NCBI RefSeq assembly: GCF_015354445.1
Contig: NZ_JADKYT010000001.1
Coordinates: 1,671,528 to 1,735,527 of the forward strand
Source: Methylophilus sp. QUAN
GTDB taxonomy: Bacteria > Pseudomonadota > Gammaproteobacteria > Burkholderiales > Methylophilaceae
DNA length: 64,000 nucleotides
Reading direction: 5' to 3'
Positions 7,331-16,477 of the stretch are shown here, piece by piece. The notes under the pieces are model-generated. The model saw nothing but the letters and a program-made list of their open reading frames with translations, searched no databases and was not told where the DNA came from. Within the stretch, counting starts at the first letter, position 1, and each line of letters begins with the position of its first letter. Both the position numbers and the translations under genes were made by a program.

Positions 7331-9173
7331 CCTTAACCACCCTACCCCCTACTGATGCGATGTAATGGAAGTTTGGCAGTTTCCCCAGAAGGTCTAGCGG
7401 AATTGCTTTCTCTAGTTTTGAAGTCTTTGTTTCGCTTATCTTACCTGCATAGGCTGCCAGGTTTTCATCACTTGATGAGCCTGCGCCCTGCGAGAGAGTC
7501 TTGCTTGTTACGTAATGCTCTTCAAATGTTTCGCGAATATACTCTTGTGTGTCCCCATCTCTCAGGCGTAATGTTATCAGATTGTTAAAGTTGCCAAGCA
7601 TTTGTCTAGACGCAGAGACACTTCCTAACTTCGCTTCGAAGTCTGATTTGGTCTGAGTAAACACATAGCACATGAAACCAGCCCCTCTACCTTTGTTCAG
7701 AATTGTCACAAATGGCGGGTTTACTACTTCTGAAGCTTCGTCGACAAACAACGAAATTTTTTTCTGGGCACCATCAGCAAAGTTGTACAAAGCACCTGCA
7801 ACGGATGCTGCATCAGACAGCAGCAGAGAACCTACAGCGCTTGATACAGTTGAATCTGAAAGAGAGTCTAAACCAAAATAAGCACAGCAATCAGACTGGA
7901 TTATCTTCTCGAAATCCCATATATCCCGTGTGTCATTCTCATCATCATAGTCTGGCGAAAGCATTTTTCCCAGTTCGCCAGATGTAAGCATTGACAATAT
8001 TGGGTTAAGGTTTGCAACCATCTTGCCGAAGTGAGCAGCATCATGTTCAAAAATGGTGACTAAGCCATCAATAACGTCAAACGTAATACCATTCTGTACC
8101 AATTCACTGTTGTAATAGGCAAGATATCCTTTAACTCGTTCAGTGCTTGTTGCAGGGCGAGAAATATCTTTTTGTTGATTTGTCACATACCGCCTGGCCA
8201 TAACTTCCCAATTAGGGTTCCCTTTTGAGAAACAAGAGATCATTACCTGTTCAAGCAAAGGCTCTACCCCGCCTTCTACGTACCGACGAATCTTAGTAAG
8301 ACTTGGCTTTTCCTGAATTTCCAATAGGCCGAGGTTGATTGAGTTCAACACGTTCCAGGCGAAAGCAGTAAATGCATCGCCACCGGTTTCAGATGGAATT
8401 AGAGAAGAAATGCGGCTTGCAAATTCTGTTGGCCTGTTGAAGTTTTTCAAAGTGTCGAAGCGTACACTGTCACGTGGAAAGGCTAAATGAAACTTGATAA
8501 ATCGACGCCCTGCACGCTCACATTCAATCCGCATTCTATTTTCTAGTGCTTTGTCACCTTTTGGATCGATTTGAATGACCACGTTGCCACGATGAATATC
8601 TTGCGTCACCAGAAGTTCGTTCAGGCGTGTCTTGCCGGCACCAGTAGTGCCAAAGATAAGTGTGTGGCCATAGAAAACCTCATATGGGGCAAATACACCC
8701 TTGATGTTAGGCTCAATGCCCTGAATCCAAGGTACACCTATACTCACAGGCACTGATTGAATTGGAGTACCTTCGAGCTTTTGAACAACAAGCCTAAATG
8801 TTTTGGGTGCGTAAAACATCTTCGGGTCGATTTTCTTTAAATCATATATGCGTTGCGTATGCTCCGGCAGCCAGTCGAATCCCATGCCAAGCCAACGCGA
8901 ATCCATATTATCCTTGGAGTGTTTGGCCAGAACTGCGGGATTAATTGAGCGAGGTGGTGTTCCCTCCAGAGACAATCGAATTTCCCAGATTTTCCATGCC
9001 TGTAAAAAGCGTACTGATGCCATGGCCAAGACAATGCAGGCGCCGATGACAATCGCTGAAAACGGGAGATTGTATGAGAAGCAAATAAAAATGTAGATCG
9101 GACAGAGAATAAACCACGCTACAGCAGCGTAGGTTTCATAAACTGGTCGCCAAGGCATTATATTGTTTGTCAC
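7308..9173 (-). CDS. traD: Conjugative coupling protein, TraD/VirD4 type
   Basis: 621-aa membrane ATPase that would deliver the relaxase-DNA complex to the mating pore. Two transmembrane helices occupy about residues 15-55. The Walker A loop is GTTGAGKT at 175-182 in a HTLIFGTTGAGKTRL context, and the Walker B is KISLFVDEASEV. A Q-rich VirD4-type sensor region (YVFTQTKSDFEAKLG) follows. The start overlaps the traI stop by 4 bases (ATGA type), showing one operon. The size and pairing with a MobH relaxase match the TraD of SXT/R391-like conjugative elements. Confidence 0.88.
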   Translation of the reverse strand: MTNNIMPWRPVYETYAAVAWFILCPIYIFICFSYNLPFSAIVIGACIVLAMASVRFLQAWKIWEIRLSLEGTPPRSINPAVLAKHSKDNMDSRWLGMGFDWLPEHTQRIYDLKKIDPKMFYAPKTFRLVVQKLEGTPIQSVPVSIGVPWIQGIEPNIKGVFAPYEVFYGHTLIFGTTGAGKTRLNELLVTQDIHRGNVVIQIDPKGDKALENRMRIECERAGRRFIKFHLAFPRDSVRFDTLKNFNRPTEFASRISSLIPSETGGDAFTAFAWNVLNSINLGLLEIQEKPSLTKIRRYVEGGVEPLLEQVMISCFSKGNPNWEVMARRYVTNQQKDISRPATSTERVKGYLAYYNSELVQNGITFDVIDGLVTIFEHDAAHFGKMVANLNPILSMLTSGELGKMLSPDYDDENDTRDIWDFEKIIQSDCCAYFGLDSLSDSTVSSAVGSLLLSDAASVAGALYNFADGAQKKISLFVDEASEVVNPPFVTILNKGRGAGFMCYVFTQTKSDFEAKLGSVSASRQMLGNFNNLITLRLRDGDTQEYIRETFEEHYVTSKTLSQGAGSSSDENLAAYAGKISETKTSKLEKAIPLDLLGKLPNFHYIASVGGRVVKGEFPLLK

Positions 9174-10969
9174 TTTTTACCTCTCTCTATAAAACCCAAA
9201 CCTTTGGCAATTGAAGCGCTTAGTACAAAACACTCGATTTCTTGGCCACGATGTTTGATAGTTATTGTTTGTTTGGAAGATCCAGGTTTGGTAACTAGCC
9301 ATCTCTTACCATTGGCACGATTTCCGATTTCTTTCAAAACCGGAATCTCGGACTGACCTTTGCTCCTGAATTCATCCACGCTAATTGCGAAGCCATCATC
9401 ACAATAAAATATTGGAAAATCGGAGGACCCTTCCAAATAGTCATCCAATAAAGCACCAATTAGAAGTTTTGAATCTTCTGACAAAGTTTCGAATAATTCA
9501 GAGCGGCCTGTGTTTGGAACCAATTGCGTGCCACTGTCCTGCGCAGGTTCTTTTGGTGTCTGTTGAGGCTGTTTAGTGTTGCTAATTTGCTTTTCGGTCG
9601 TCGGGGTTTCCCGTTTATCCTCGGTTACCGGCGCTTTGGAATCTATTATCGGTTCTGTTGCTGCTTCAGCTGATGCTACAGGCGCCTCTTTATTTTCAGA
9701 TGTTACGGTTACAGGAGTTGGCTGTGATTGCTCGGGCTCTGTAGATCGACCATCAATAAAGGAATACTTGATGGGTTTGTCAGTTTCGGCCAACATCAAT
9801 ATTGAAACATCAGCAAATCTCACCGACGCCATTAATTTTCCTGTACCAGGTAGCACAATCTCCCATAATGGGCCACCGGACCGATTTGGAAAGATAATCC
9901 CTGCATTCATGAGAATTTCTGCAAGCGTTTCCTGGCTTTCTGGTATGCCTGTAAGCTTTCTTTCTTTCATGAACTTTCTAATGTCTTTGGCAGCAGGCTC
10001 CCATATGCAGAACAATCCATCTTCGGAATACCAAAGTCTCGAACCTTTCTGATTCACCTTCCAATCACCTTGAGCATACAACGACCGCATAGCGTCAATG
10101 ATGTGCGGTTCCATATGTGCGCCAAGCGTGAATTTACCGTACAACTCTGGATTCGACTTGATGTCATTGGTTACGCACTTTTCATACGACCGCATGACAA
10201 TGTCGTAGAGGTGATTACCCGTGTTTGGGCGCGCAGCTCCAGTAATCGTTGCAGTCATAGCTGTAATGACATGCCCACCCTCAGCATTCATATACTGTAG
10301 GCAGTGTTGTGGAATGATTTGATTTAAGAGGTAAGCCGCGTTTGATTGTCTTTGTACGGCGTCAATGCCATTTATGGACTCATTCCAGCGAACGTAATAT
10401 CGATTTATTTGATTTGCATGAAGCCATTTAACCAATGGCGTCAACAATTGCGGCCACTCGTTACCTTCATCATCCACTACTACGAGCGATGTAATTGGCC
10501 TATAAAGCTCGACACATAAACCTGCAACGAATGTGGCATAACACCATTTTGGTTGTAACACGCGTCTTTTATCGCTGTTCTCTCTACCAGAAAAAATAAT
10601 TCCTGAAGCAGATTGAAGAGATAGAAAAGCCACTTCTAACCCGAGCCTAAACAACCCGCCAGCCCCTTTAAAGTGCTCCTTGCTTGTCGCCGGAAGCAAA
10701 TGAACGTACTCAGCGTAGTTCTGAATTACTGGCAATACAAGCTTATCAAAGTCACTATCGGAGAACCCCATGGCAACTTTTATCTTGTCGATCAGGTAAG
10801 ACTGAGACTGGATGATTTTGTCTACAGGATCAATAGGAAACCCTCTATCGAATGGAGGATATCTATTTACCTCAATCTCTTTCTCGATAGTGCGCACGTT
10901 TTTAGGCTGATAGTCATCGACATCAGGCTGAGTTTTTCTAACAAAGAATCTAAGTAGGCTCATAGACAT
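9170..10969 (-). CDS. traI: MobH-family relaxase (TraI_2 domain)
   Basis: 599 aa. The N-terminal third carries the MobH/TraI_2 signature: VHLLPATSKEHFKGAGGLFRLGLEV at about residues 89-113, split here as VHLLPATSKEH and GGLFRLGLEVA, with His ligands expected of this HD-like nuclease. It would nick at oriT and pilot the transferred strand. A Pro/Thr/Glu-rich linker (about 400-490) separates a C-terminal domain that ends KGLGFIERGKK. First gene of the minus-strand unit traI-traD-orf. The oriT is not recognised; the 194 bp upstream are the first place to look. Confidence 0.85.
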   Translation of the reverse strand: MSMSLLRFFVRKTQPDVDDYQPKNVRTIEKEIEVNRYPPFDRGFPIDPVDKIIQSQSYLIDKIKVAMGFSDSDFDKLVLPVIQNYAEYVHLLPATSKEHFKGAGGLFRLGLEVAFLSLQSASGIIFSGRENSDKRRVLQPKWCYATFVAGLCVELYRPITSLVVVDDEGNEWPQLLTPLVKWLHANQINRYYVRWNESINGIDAVQRQSNAAYLLNQIIPQHCLQYMNAEGGHVITAMTATITGAARPNTGNHLYDIVMRSYEKCVTNDIKSNPELYGKFTLGAHMEPHIIDAMRSLYAQGDWKVNQKGSRLWYSEDGLFCIWEPAAKDIRKFMKERKLTGIPESQETLAEILMNAGIIFPNRSGGPLWEIVLPGTGKLMASVRFADVSILMLAETDKPIKYSFIDGRSTEPEQSQPTPVTVTSENKEAPVASAEAATEPIIDSKAPVTEDKRETPTTEKQISNTKQPQQTPKEPAQDSGTQLVPNTGRSELFETLSEDSKLLIGALLDDYLEGSSDFPIFYCDDGFAISVDEFRSKGQSEIPVLKEIGNRANGKRWLVTKPGSSKQTITIKHRGQEIECFVLSASIAKGLGFIERGKK

Positions 10970-11099
10970 ATAGTCTCTTTAATAAAGTTTATGAAGCAAG
11001 ATTAAATAGACTCATAAATTCGTTGTTATGTAACTTTGCTTTTGTAACTCCATGAATATATAGGAGATTATGGAATAAGCAAATTTTGATTGTCATAAT

Positions 11100-11115
11100 T
11101 CCGAGTATACTCGGA
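11100..11115. promoter_or_regulatory. 16-bp perfect palindrome, likely XRE operator
   Basis: TCCGAGTATACTCGGA is a perfect inverted repeat 48 bp upstream of the XRE-family gene and about 130 bp from the divergent traI. Small XRE proteins often bind such sites to control their own gene, so it may couple integrase and transfer expression. Confidence 0.6.
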
Positions 11116-11163
11116 GGAAGTAATCGAAGTACCTATGTATATTGCAGCGAATGAGGGGCTGCA

Positions 11164-11418
11164 ATGTCACAGGAAAGACAAGCTGTCGGGAATGTTTTCC
11201 GCGCTTTAAGGAAAAAAACAGGTTTAACGCAGGAGGCCGTTGCATTTCGCAGTGGTTTAGACCGTACCTATGTCTCTATGATTGAGTTAGGCAAGAACTC
11301 CCCGACAATCGATACCGCATGTATTCTCTGTAAGACAATGCACACATCTTTTTCTGAATTTGCAGCCATGTTAGAAGTTGAGTTGGCGCAAATTAAAGAT
11401 GAAGACAGTTCTGTTTAA
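11164..11418 (+). CDS. XRE-family helix-turn-helix regulator (84 aa)
   Basis: Single Cro/C1-type HTH. The recognition region is LTQEAVAFRSGLDRTYVSMIE, cited here as TQEAVAFRSGL then RTYVSMIELG, followed by the family-typical NSPTIDTACILCKTM. Its size and one-domain build resemble restriction-controller or island regulators. It overlaps the downstream recombinase gene, so it is likely cotranscribed with it, and a perfect palindrome lies just upstream. It is probably the switch for integrase 2 and perhaps the divergent tra operon. Confidence 0.8.
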   Translation: MSQERQAVGNVFRALRKKTGLTQEAVAFRSGLDRTYVSMIELGKNSPTIDTACILCKTMHTSFSEFAAMLEVELAQIKDEDSSV

Positions 11419-12292
11419 GGTAGCACTCCAGAAATACAAAAATACAGTTTCGATTCTCAAAAAAGGCTTTGAGCAGGAGCGTTACCGAATCGAGCAGTTA
11501 TGTAGATCCGAACTAAGTAACAAACCCACCCACAAAATCACAAGTGTCGATATTGCAGAGTATCGTGACTTGAGATTGTCAGAAATCAATCCCAGGACAA
11601 AGAAGGCACTCTCCCCTGCCTCGGTTCGACTTGAATTATCGCTATTGAGCTCTGTATTCGATATCTGCCGAATTGAATGGGGATACTGTGAAGGCAACCC
11701 AGTCACAAATGTACGAAAACCAAAACCCTCACCGGGTAGAGAGCGTCGCCTAACTGCCAGAGAAGAAAAGTTAATCCTCCGTTATGCATACAGTCATAAA
11801 AATAAGGATTTGTACGCAATTGTTGTTTTTGCATTAGAAACGGCTATGCGTCAGGGCGAAATCCTCAATTTGAAATGGGAGCATCTAAATCTCAAATCAC
11901 GGATTGCTCACCTCCCAGAAACCAAGAATGGTTCTAAGCGTGATGTACCACTATCAATTGCTGCGCGTGATGTAGTGATTAGCATGGGTGTTAAAAGTAA
12001 AGGTCGTGTGTTTGGCTATACAAAGTTCGGTATTAAATCTACTTGGAGGTTCATGCTGCAGAAGCTGGGCATCGAAGATTTGCACTTTCATGATTTGAGA
12101 CATGAGGCTATTTCTCGACTATTCGAAAAGGGGACTTTAGAGATGATGGAAATAGCCGCAATAAGTGGCCACAAATCTTTATCGATGCTAAAGCGGTACA
12201 CCCATTTAAAAGCTCAAAAGTTAGTAAGCAAACTAGAAGGTAACAAAAATAAAGGTCGACAAGTGATTATCGCGGAATCGCATGAGTTTTAA
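11399..12292 (+). CDS. Tyrosine recombinase (island integrase 2)
   Basis: About 297 aa from the ATG at 11,399; a TTG at 11,378 is also in frame but less likely. The catalytic residues are all present: R in TAMRQGEILNL (about 151), HDLRH (231-235), GH in ISGHKSLSM (258) and Tyr in LKRYTHLKA (267). The N-terminal core-binding domain is short, so the family's arm-binding domain is lacking and it looks like a minimal XerC/D-sized enzyme. It overlaps the XRE gene by about 20 bases. With integrase 1 this makes two intact tyrosine recombinases on the island. Confidence 0.85.
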   Translation: MKTVLFKVALQKYKNTVSILKKGFEQERYRIEQLCRSELSNKPTHKITSVDIAEYRDLRLSEINPRTKKALSPASVRLELSLLSSVFDICRIEWGYCEGNPVTNVRKPKPSPGRERRLTAREEKLILRYAYSHKNKDLYAIVVFALETAMRQGEILNLKWEHLNLKSRIAHLPETKNGSKRDVPLSIAARDVVISMGVKSKGRVFGYTKFGIKSTWRFMLQKLGIEDLHFHDLRHEAISRLFEKGTLEMMEIAAISGHKSLSMLKRYTHLKAQKLVSKLEGNKNKGRQVIIAESHEF

Positions 12293-12299
12293 TCACCCA

Positions 12300-12420
12300 A
12301 TCTCATCTAATTTGCTCACCAGTGGTATTTAATTTAATCATTGATTGCATAAAATTGCTCAGTGATTGCATTGGAAAGTTCATCAGTGGCATATTTTTGC
12401 TCAATCTCACAAAAAAGTTC
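12300..12420. repeat. Three TGAGCAA repeats at 42/43-bp spacing next to istB
   Basis: On the minus strand the heptamer TGAGCAA occurs three times, 42 and 43 bp apart, between integrase 2 and istB. Multiple spaced copies of a short terminal motif are typical binding sites for IS21-type transposases. No matching array is evident on the istA side, so the element's other end is diverged or lost. Confidence 0.5.
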
Positions 12421-12422
12421 AG

Positions 12423-12458
12423 TCATTAGGGACTACTCTGGAAAACAGTCCCTAATGA
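12423..12458. repeat. 12-bp inverted repeat just beyond istB
   Basis: TCATTAGGGACT and its exact complement are separated by 12 bases, 7 bp past the istB stop. It could act as a terminator-like hairpin that stops transcripts at the element edge; there is no T run. Confidence 0.6.
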
Positions 12459-12464
12459 TAATAG

Positions 12465-13211
12465 CTATTTTTTAGGTGCCTTTTGTTTCCTTAAAGATTC
12501 GCCTTTAAGACTAATACTATGAGCGGTATGTACTAACCGATCCATCACAGCATCCGCTGTAGTTGGATCTCCCAGAAAAGCGTGCCATCTCTCTGGTGGA
12601 TACTGACTGGTAATTACAAAGGAACCTGTCTCCAGTCTTTCTCTTTCATCAACGATATCCAGCAGCGCGCGAGCTATTTTTTGATCGAAAGGCATGATTC
12701 CTAAATCATCAATCATTACGATAGATGCCTTAATATACTTGGCTTTCAGTAAAGGGAGCGAGCCATTCTCAATTGCCAGGATAATTTCTTCTGCTAATTG
12801 ACTGGATGTTCTATAGATAACGGAAAAACCATTTCTACACGCTTGCATTCCAAGCGCACAGGCCACCCAGCTTTTACCCGTTCCGGTAGCCCCATCAATG
12901 ACTATGTGAGCCCCTTTGCGAACCCAGTCGCATGCGGCTAGTACGGAGAAAAGATTTTTATCCAACCCTCTAGTTGTTCGATAATCTAAATTCTCCAAAC
13001 ATGCATTTGGATACCTAAATTTTGCCAAGCTCAGTAATCTGCTCATTCTTTTCGTATCACGGGAAGATAACTCGCAATCGATCAATATTCCCATCTGTTC
13101 ATCAAAACTTAAACCATGAAATGCTGGCTTGTCAAAATTTGAAGACAATGCCTCGGCCATTCCTGTTAATTTTAAATCTTTAAGTTTCCCCAACAATTGC
13201 TGTGTCATCAT
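12465..13211 (-). CDS. istB: IS21 transposition helper ATPase IstB
   Basis: 248-aa AAA+ ATPase of the IstB/DnaC group. Walker A is GATGTGKSW (near residue 108) and Walker B is IVMIDDLGIMP. It assembles on target DNA and activates the IstA transposase. It starts 2 bp after the istA stop, the usual IS21 arrangement. Length is normal and the frame is intact. Confidence 0.93.
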   Translation of the reverse strand: MMTQQLLGKLKDLKLTGMAEALSSNFDKPAFHGLSFDEQMGILIDCELSSRDTKRMSRLLSLAKFRYPNACLENLDYRTTRGLDKNLFSVLAACDWVRKGAHIVIDGATGTGKSWVACALGMQACRNGFSVIYRTSSQLAEEIILAIENGSLPLLKAKYIKASIVMIDDLGIMPFDQKIARALLDIVDERERLETGSFVITSQYPPERWHAFLGDPTTADAVMDRLVHTAHSISLKGESLRKQKAPKK

Positions 13212-13213
13212 GC

Positions 13214-14773
13214 TTAATTTCTCCCTAATTTATAGTAGTCGCCGCCACGGATATTGATGTGGTGCCCATGTTTCTCTGTACCAATATCGTCCATATTTCT
13301 TTTATCCACCTTGCTTCTGAAAATGGATAAGATGCTGCTGTGGGTGATGGAATTAATTTTTAGAGCGTATTCACATACTTCTTCTAATCGCTCCGATGAA
13401 TGTTGAATTCCCAATTTCTGTATGGCTTTTGCAGTGCGAATACCGTTTGGAAGATGGCGACTTTCAGTCAAATGCTGACCAAATACTTTTTCGGTTGACT
13501 CTCCAACCTTTCGCGCCCATTCAATAAGTTTATCCACACCGCCATCCGCATATTGCTGATGTGATGCTGGCATATGATGCTTTTCTGTTGTGTAGCCACC
13601 GGATACAGTACTAATGATATGAATAGCGACCTGTTTCCCGTTATGCATTAACTCTAGAGTTTTGCTGCCGGCACGAACGTCGACGAATGAATGTCGGAGC
13701 ACATGTGGGACAGAGTAGTAATGCCCTTCATACAAAACATGATAGTTTTCACCTACACGAACATTTAGTCGCCACAGCCCATAGGCGTATCTGGTTTGAG
13801 GTAGCATTTTCAGCGCGGGTTTATCTAACAATTCGAATCTCTGGAGCCTAGACGCTTTATAAGCCTTCATTTCTTTATTGTTGAATATCTCAAGAAGTCT
13901 TTTAATTCCAGCGTTAGCCTCATCCAAAGAATAGAATTTGATATCACGCAATGCTGCAAGTATCCATCTCTGAATCAATTGCACAGATACCTCAACGGGG
14001 CCTTTATCGTTTGGCTTTCTAACCCTGGCCGGTAACACTACAGTTCCGTAGTGATCTGCGAATTCGGCGAATGTTGGGTTAATAATGATTGTTTGAGGAG
14101 TATTTTTTGTAACGGCTGACTTTAGATTGTCAGGAATTAAAAACCTTGGCGCTCCACCAAAATATTCTAATGCTTTCACATTGCATTCAATCCAGTCAGG
14201 AATGGATTGAGTCCAGACAGCCATGCAAAATGAATAGCTGGATGCTCCTAAAGTGGCGACAAATATTTCGGCATCTCGCCATGTATGACCATCTTTTTCG
14301 TATATACGGATTTTTCTACCCGCAAAATCCAGATAACTGTTCTCACCGGGAAGATTAATCTTCCTCATACTGATGCGCTGTTTTTTAACCCACTTTAAAT
14401 AAAGACGCGCTGCATGAGAATATGAAATACCTTCAGGATTTTCCTCATGCCACTCTTCCCAGAGCAATTTAACGGTTACATCTTTATCACTTTGGATATC
14501 TGTATGCCAATCTAACCAATTCGGGTAATTATCATCACTTTTTTTATCTTGATCATTTCCACGAAAAGCGGCTAGAAACTCTGTATCGGTTAATTCTTTC
14601 AACTCACTCCAAGAGTAAGCAATATTAGGTAATTGCTTTGCAATCACATTGACGCTGTTAGGCGCAACATTTTCTCTAGCAGCTATTTCACGATTTGATA
14701 AATCGCTGGACTCACATAAGCGTTTTACAATATTTCTTATTTGATTTACTTTTAAAGCCATTCTATTCCCCAT
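13214..14773 (-). CDS. istA: IS21 transposase IstA
   Basis: 519-aa DDE transposase. It has an N-terminal HTH (LSNREIAARENVAPNSV), the first Asp in YLDFAGRK, the second in LIPDNLKSAV and the Glu in KGPVEVSVQ, so the catalytic triad is complete. A C-terminal beta-barrel region follows (ENYHVLYEGHYYSVP). Together with istB the element looks capable of transposition as far as the proteins go. Confidence 0.92.
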   Translation of the reverse strand: MGNRMALKVNQIRNIVKRLCESSDLSNREIAARENVAPNSVNVIAKQLPNIAYSWSELKELTDTEFLAAFRGNDQDKKSDDNYPNWLDWHTDIQSDKDVTVKLLWEEWHEENPEGISYSHAARLYLKWVKKQRISMRKINLPGENSYLDFAGRKIRIYEKDGHTWRDAEIFVATLGASSYSFCMAVWTQSIPDWIECNVKALEYFGGAPRFLIPDNLKSAVTKNTPQTIIINPTFAEFADHYGTVVLPARVRKPNDKGPVEVSVQLIQRWILAALRDIKFYSLDEANAGIKRLLEIFNNKEMKAYKASRLQRFELLDKPALKMLPQTRYAYGLWRLNVRVGENYHVLYEGHYYSVPHVLRHSFVDVRAGSKTLELMHNGKQVAIHIISTVSGGYTTEKHHMPASHQQYADGGVDKLIEWARKVGESTEKVFGQHLTESRHLPNGIRTAKAIQKLGIQHSSERLEEVCEYALKINSITHSSILSIFRSKVDKRNMDDIGTEKHGHHINIRGGDYYKLGRN

Positions 14774-14927
14774 GATGATTCGCCTAAGGTGATGTAGGCA
14801 GAATATGATTCGAGATTGATTTACCTATTCAATAGATAAAAGAAGGGCCTCGACCTTGACAGTCGATAAAAGTGCGTAGACAATATCCGTAAACATCAAG
14901 GCGGCAATCTTGATTGGAAAGTCAGAG

Positions 14928-14947
14928 GCTTGGGTCTATACCCAAGC
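14928..14947 (+). terminator. Hairpin GCTTGGGT/ACCCAAGC with short T tract
   Basis: Perfect 8-bp stem with a 4-nt loop, followed on the plus strand by TTTT. No plus-strand gene ends nearby, so it may insulate the AlpA-like gene from the insertion sequence, or be a remnant. Confidence 0.4.
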
Positions 14948-14975
14948 TTTTGCACTTCTAGGCCTCAAAACATCG

Positions 14976-15215
14976 TTATATCAGTCCATCTTGATTCCCC
15001 TTTATTAAGTTTTTTCCCATTACAATTGATGCCCCATCTTTTGGGGTGTTTGATTGGTCATGTATCCACTTATAAAAATCCAAAGTTATAAACAGGCGTT
15101 GTCGCCCAACTTTAAATGAAGGCGGCATAGGAAGTCCTAGACTAAGCCTGTTGCGCGCAGTTGCTTCCGATATTTTTAGAACCTGACTTACCTGCTTAAG
15201 ATTCATAGTTTCCAT
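14976..15215 (-). CDS. AlpA/excisionase-like helix-turn-helix protein (79 aa)
   Basis: Small winged-helix type DNA-binding protein. NLKQVSQVLKISEATARNRL is the HTH, followed by LGLPMPPSFKVGRQRLFI, the phrase typical of AlpA-like regulators and recombination directionality factors. It lies divergent to the zinc-finger gene at 15,306 with 90 bp between. Such proteins activate integrase genes or act as excisionases; with two integrases on the island its partner cannot be named. Confidence 0.7.
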   Translation of the reverse strand: METMNLKQVSQVLKISEATARNRLSLGLPMPPSFKVGRQRLFITLDFYKWIHDQSNTPKDGASIVMGKNLIKGNQDGLI

Positions 15216-15305
15216 AGTCTGCCTTCATATTCGTAGATATCACGATGTATCATGGTATGAATTTTCTTAACTCAAAGATGCAGGCCAATTTGGACACTTG
15301 CCCCC

Positions 15306-16286
15306 ATGCCGCTATATATTGCTGACGAACAAATTGAAAATACGTTAGGTACAACTGTTGCTTGTGCTTTAAAAGCAATCAAAATGGATATACAAGACCA
15401 TTCCGTGACACCTAGCCTAGCTTTAGGGCTCATCAAAAAGTATCTGCAGCCACTGATGCCTGAAGCAGATAAAGACATTTTGGGTAAGTTAAAACAAGTC
15501 ACTTGGGATGAGCTGCATTGGGCCTATCCGGAGATTATTTTTCGTGGAGGACAACCAACCGGTTTGCTTGCAGATATTGGTGTAAGTATTGATTTGATTT
15601 GTAGATACACCACGAACCCTCCTAGAGAGTTCCTTAGTCAAGAAACAGTAGAGGTCGGTAATTTTTTACTACTATGTGAGCACTTGAACATAAGAATAAG
15701 TGATGAGGTTCGTTATTCAAATAATCGAAAATTCGATGTATTCAATACCTGTAAATACTGCTGGAGGCAACCTGTGCCTGGAAGATTGATATGTTCATCG
15801 CATACTGCCGGCGATAAACATTCTCCTGTTGTATTAAGTGCTAAAAATGAATTGTCAGAAAACTCACCCTCAGCAAATTACAAAGAGAGTAAGCGTCAGA
15901 AACCCTTTTTCGATGAGTTCATAAAGTCGACGTTAAGTAGAGAAATATGGGAGTTTCATGAAAGCGGTTTCAGCTCACCAACTTTAATCCCATCGCACAA
16001 CATTTTTAAATGGTTACTGGATAGAAGGCCGCACGTAGCGAACTTACTTGCTCAGCAGAATATGGTAGTAAATGATGACGAAATCATTGATAGCTTACTT
16101 TTGTTACTACATAGTCCAGAAGGCTTCACCAACACACAACTCGAACCTTATCAAAAAACCAATCATTTGATTAAAACAAACCCTGTATTGATTTGGCCGA
16201 TGTTATTGCGTGCTGAGGCATGGTTGCATGCACGAAAAACTTTGCGGAGTAATTGGGGCGGAAAAAGAACTCAGGAAAGAAATTGA
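15306..16286 (+). CDS. Hypothetical protein with a CxxC-x10-CxxH zinc-finger-like motif (326 aa)
   Basis: I do not recognise the family. The mostly helical protein has TCKYCWRQPVPGRLICSSH at about 148-166, giving C149-x2-C152-x10-C163-x2-H166, a plausible zinc site in the middle. The N-terminal part contains a WDELHWAYPEIIF stretch; the C-terminal part is rich in Leu and Trp (LIWPMLLRAEAWLHARKTL). No ribosome site is obvious. It is divergent from the AlpA-like gene and overlaps the convergent broken XRE gene by 16 bp. Likely an island-borne regulator or nucleic-acid-binding protein, by inference only. Confidence 0.55.
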   Translation: MPLYIADEQIENTLGTTVACALKAIKMDIQDHSVTPSLALGLIKKYLQPLMPEADKDILGKLKQVTWDELHWAYPEIIFRGGQPTGLLADIGVSIDLICRYTTNPPREFLSQETVEVGNFLLLCEHLNIRISDEVRYSNNRKFDVFNTCKYCWRQPVPGRLICSSHTAGDKHSPVVLSAKNELSENSPSANYKESKRQKPFFDEFIKSTLSREIWEFHESGFSSPTLIPSHNIFKWLLDRRPHVANLLAQQNMVVNDDEIIDSLLLLLHSPEGFTNTQLEPYQKTNHLIKTNPVLIWPMLLRAEAWLHARKTLRSNWGGKRTQERN

Positions 16287-16473
16287 TTCAATTCAATTTG
16301 TATTTGATTTAAAACCTTAGTCGGATCTGTGTCATTACTTGCAATCAGGTAGGATAACGTTAATAACGTGAGGGGATGTATACCAATTACTTTTGCTATT
16401 GCATCCACTTTTTCGACTGTAGGCGAGTATAAGCCACGCTCTAATGTACTCACATACGTACGACTGGAAATTT
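16271..16473 (-). pseudogene. XRE-family regulator, 5' end lost at the mer junction
   Basis: The frame holds [20 protein letters not shown], the second half of a Cro/C1 HTH, and then a normal C-terminal tail to the stop at 16,271. Upstream of about 16,473 the reading frame turns into merD sequence and meets a TGA, so the first helices are missing. A short protein from an internal ATG at 16,453 is possible but would lack a working HTH. The gene was cut when the mer segment arrived or was deleted. Confidence 0.75.
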
Positions 16474-16477
16474 CAGG

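Larger units (their letters stand above)
12423..14830 (-). mobile_element. IS21-family insertion sequence (istA-istB)
   Basis: An intact istA-istB pair on the minus strand forms the core. One end carries a 12-bp inverted repeat and spaced heptamers; the istA-side end and any target duplication could not be fixed, so the outer borders are approximate. It sits between integrase 2 and the AlpA-like gene. Confidence 0.7.
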
